From: Iris pallida
Taxonomy: Eukaryota > Streptophyta > Magnoliopsida > Asparagales > Iridaceae
Assembly (NCBI GenBank): GCA_029216955.1
Contig: JANAVB010002199.1
Location: 18,591,053 to 18,655,052, forward strand
DNA: 64,000 nt
Reading direction: 5' to 3'
Each line of letters starts with the position of its first letter. Positions within the stretch are counted from its first letter, which is position 1. Below, piece by piece: positions 61,071-64,000 of the stretch. A model generated the notes under the pieces. It was not told the origin of the DNA and did not search any database. It worked only from the letters and a program-made list of their open reading frames with translations. The position numbers and the translations under genes are program-made.

Positions 61071-62407
61071 GTTGTTGTTGTAAGAAAGTTGTAAATATTT
61101 GGTAGTAAACTTAGCATTTTCCTTTTTCATAAGCTCTAATAATGAATAATGCTAAGTTTACAACCCCCATACAACCATCTCCTTACAACCGCCTATGTGA
61201 CGGTTGTTAATTGGATCCCACCCACACACACCCACACCCCCCAACCCCACATGGGGAGAGGGAATCCAATTAACAACCGCCACCTAGGCAGTTGTAAGGC
61301 AATGGTTGTATGGGGGTTGTAATCATAGCAATATGAGAAACACGAGATCATCACCAGGTCATCATAGTCAACACATGATTGAATCCTACCTATATACTTA
61401 GTTTCAATAGTTATGTTGTGCTTTGTTGCAATAAACTACATCAGTGTACACGGTGTACTTGTTGAATCTGGATGTTCTTCCTGTCTTCATTACTCAACCG
61501 CATTTTATTAATTAGTTGTCCTTGTGCTCTTTAAACATAGTCTATGATTATTATTTTCTGTTCTTCATGAGTTACTATGCAGCTCTTGTACATTAGTTGT
61601 TTGTCAGAACTGTTTTTGCAATGATATTTGACAGTTTTTAATGAATGTACTCATACAGGGGAATGGGTCTTTGGTTCAGCTGGAATGGGTTTCACACCAC
61701 ATGTTATAAAAATTTCAGAAGGAGAGGTCTGATTTGTAACTTTGATTATTTGGTTTTAGTGCGACTGTAGTAGTGACATTGGTATTACATGACATCCAGT
61801 TTATCTTGTGCAAAGTATTTTGTTGTTTGATTGTTGGCATAATATTTTTCCTTCTTCCAGAACTTGTTTGTTGTGAATGATATTGATATATCTAGTGGGA
61901 CACCACATATTAAACTGCAAGGTATACTGTCTGTCCTGAAAAACTATCAAGTTGACATTACGCGGATAAGTTGAGGTTAAACAATGTTACAAAGCTGCAC
62001 TCTGCACTCTGCATTTTAGATTTTGTTTTATCAAGAACTGATTATGCACAACCGTCATTATATTCACCAATGCTATAGATTCTGCACATGTATTTTCATT
62101 TATTTGCATCTGATATATAACCTACCAAAATCTTTGTAGTAAAAAGCCATTATCCTCTTAAGAATACTAAATATAGGGGGAAAAAATTGAAGTTAACGTG
62201 AAAAAAATTTCATGCTTCATTTCATCTATTTTTCAGGATAAATGATGTTTTCATCTTCTAAAACAACATTTTCAGGATATTGCAGCAAAGATAATGTCAT
62301 TTTCGCAACAAGGACCAAGGGCTGTATGTATTCTCTCAGCAAATGGTGTTGTCTCAACGGTTACTCTCCGGCAGCCAGAAACTTCCGCGGGCACTGTTAC
62401 ATATGAG
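59704..62407 (+). CDS. AT-hook motif nuclear-localised (AHL) protein, 5' part
   Basis: Exons 59704-59959, 61659-61726 and 62276-62407, phases 1, 0 and 0; the gene continues past the window. Exon 1 has two AT-hooks: RRRGRPRKYGPDG (about residues 32-44) and RRGRPPGSGRKQQLALLG (about 69-86). Exons 2 and 3 start the PPC/DUF296 domain: WVFGSAGMGFTPHVIKISEG, EDIAAKIMSFSQQGPRAVCI, LSANGVVSTVTLRQPETSAG. Two AT-hooks plus introns fit the type II AHL clade, which binds AT-rich DNA and forms trimers in the nucleus. The next expected coding segment (GRFEI in the family) is not found before 64000, so intron 3 is longer than 1.59 kb. Exon 1 is GC-rich, unlike the flanks. Confidence 0.9.
60930..61330. mobile_element. 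Two related foldback MITEs in AHL intron 1
   Basis: 61159-61321 is a 163-bp foldback element with ends TACAACCCCCATACAACCA and its complement, and inner repeats AACCGCC.A..T and GTTAATTGGAT. The upstream stretch 60930-61120 shares TTACAACCGCCTA.GTGG and the end AAACTTAGCAT (complement of ATGCTAAGTTT next to the second element), so it looks like a related copy with a poly-G core. I could not define target duplications. Confidence 0.6.
61040..61069. repeat. Poly-G run of 30
   Basis: Thirty consecutive G followed by a TGTTGTTGTTG tract, in the centre of the left foldback element in AHL intron 1. Confidence 0.9.
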
Positions 62408-63411
62408 GTGTGCACTGTGCAAAAGGTTTTTTTTCCATTGAAGTAGGCTGTTTTTATTCATCTTCAACCTTTTTTGTTTGTGTTACTTTATTTACATGTC
62501 CAACATAAAATTATGATAATATCACTCTTTAATGCAATGCCTGTGGATGTACTTGAAGAATGCCAAACCTCAAATTGAATAAAATAAAAGGAATATTAAC
62601 TTGTAACAGAGAAATTGGCATAGCTATTTGTTTATAATGCCAAGTATTTATACGGTAACATTAGGATACAAATGGCTACCAACCTAGGACCACTAGGTTT
62701 ATGAAGTTTCCCGTGGCACGTCTCACATATGGCACCTGCGTGCTTTGCTTTGTCCAACGGGTACTGTTTATCTTCTATTCCAGCTACTAAAGAAAAATAT
62801 AATCAACAAAAAGTGAAGCTAATTGGTCCGTCTAAAAGATATTGTAGTTTGGCAATTTTACTTAGTCTAACTGCAAGTAGGAGTATGAAATTGGAATGCT
62901 GAACTTTTGCTTGGTTGGTCACTTCTGTATATTTCACTTCACTAAACGTGAAAGAGAGGTGAACTTGTAGCAATCCATCATATTCTGTAGTAGTATTATT
63001 CATGCAACTAAGAAAGCAACTCAACTTTTCCCAATTATTCAGTGATGTGACTCGAATTAGAAGCAGTGACATCTCATTAATTGCTTCTGATTAGGATGGC
63101 GATATCTTTTATCGTAGTGTCTGGGTTCTGTTTGCAAGTTGAAATGTTAATTGTTAAGAATAACATACTCACCTGTAAACTAGCTTTATGTGGATTTTCT
63201 GACTTGTAGGGTCGTTGGCAGATGTGATTGTTGATCATTAGTATTTTCTTGCACTGTCTTTGCCTAGAATATTTTGGATCACTTAACTACGTGAACTAGA
63301 CCTTGTCTAGCGATGAATTGTATTGGCGAATCTGTTTAGTCTTCATGATATAATTTGTTGATCTGTTATTACTTGTGTGTGGGTTTGTCGGGTTTTGGGT
63401 TGGGCAGTTTG

Positions 63412-63448
<37 letters not shown>

Positions 63449-64000
63449 CGCAGGCGCAAGCTAAGTTGACTATTATATACACCATTGGTGCATGACCTAG
63501 CAGCTTAGGCTTTTGACTCACAAGTTTGAAGGCCTTTTTTTGCATATAATTTGTACATGTATCTTAATGGTATCACTTCATATTTGACTAATGTCTTAAA
63601 ACCAAAAGGACACCCCAAGTCACCAATCATTTCGTATCAGTAATCTGTACTCTCTTATACTGCATTAGATTTTTGGATCACATACTTGCTTGGGAAGAAA
63701 AAGGGTTGAAGCAGTTGACTCCACAAAAATTGGGATACAGGTTTTTTTTTTTTTTTTTTCTCGTTGTTTGTGTACTTGCTTGGGATGCTTAATAGATTAG
63801 ATGATCATCATGGTAGTAAATTTTTTGAAGGTTAACACATTGTTGGAGCATTACCTAATACTAACTTAAGCTTTTCAGTAGAGGTAATTATCTGACTTTG
63901 TTTGGCTCAGCAGGATTCAACTTTCAAGAGGTCCTATGTCCGAATCTCATCATAAATAACCATTTGTTCCTAAACTTGGGGTCGTCAGGCGTTGCACATG
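62408..64000. other. AHL intron 3, open at window end
   Basis: No exon with PPC-domain continuation is seen. It contains a poly-G run (63414-63448) and a poly-T run at about 63740-63758. A plausible acceptor at 63208-63209 would lead into GRWQM and a stop (63210-63227). Confidence 0.6.
63414..63448. repeat. Poly-G run of 35
   Basis: Thirty-five consecutive G after GGGCAGTTTGTT, followed by CGCAGGCGCAAG. Confidence 0.9.

Overview
The window is nuclear DNA from a flowering plant. It is AT-rich and intron-rich, and packed with LTR retrotransposons, MITEs, a Helitron and SINEs. The three host genes all belong to plant-specific families or subfamilies: a UDP-glycosyltransferase, a DEMETER/ROS1-type 5-methylcytosine DNA glycosylase and an AT-hook (AHL) protein. 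The single-exon UGT and the first AHL exon are strongly GC-rich at third codon positions, which hints at a monocot or other GC-rich lineage, but I cannot name a species.

Layout. 1-1420: sequence upstream of the UGT. 1421-2839: intact single-exon UGT of the zeatin O-glucosyltransferase (UGT93) type. 2840-17700: gene-free, transposon-rich DNA. It holds a PIF/Harbinger MITE, two hAT MITEs with perfect 8-bp target duplications, a Helitron, a Mutator-like MITE and a second Harbinger-type MITE. It also holds a copia/gypsy chimera (8047-10685) lying between two 373-bp direct repeats. 17700-54760: one large DNA-demethylase gene on the + strand. 54760-59650: intergenic DNA with a 2.4-kb solo LTR that has a perfect target duplication. 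59704-64000: the first three coding exons of an AHL gene that runs off the window.

The main object is the demethylase gene. I joined 18 coding exons (19804-54245; 6477 nt, about 2158 aa) whose phases all agree. The protein carries the N-terminal basic region, the HhH-GPD glycosylase with catalytic Lys (about 1701) and Asp (about 1719), a 4Fe-4S cluster (C-X6-C-X2-C-X5-C), a permuted CXXC motif and the RRM-like C-terminus. Intron 2 is about 16.9 kb. It holds two complete copia elements in opposite orientations, each with an exact 5-bp target duplication, and one of them is split by a 2.46-kb LTR-type insertion. Intron 5 (3.1 kb) holds a LINE fragment and intron 17 (5.6 kb) holds a gag-only gypsy-type element. 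One intron uses a GC-AG splice pair. The 5' leader intron contains six copies of a repeat that carries splice-donor-like sequence.

How it fits together. A demethylase acts on methylated DNA, mostly in and near transposons, and here its own catalytic half lies beyond about 14.8 kb of retrotransposon inserted in one intron. Correct expression therefore needs splicing across probable heterochromatin. A same-strand LTR with its own promoter and poly(A) signals lies 340 bp past exon 2 and could yield a truncated protein without the catalytic domain. This regulatory reading is inference; the gene structure is read directly from the sequence. The UGT and AHL genes show no functional link to it.
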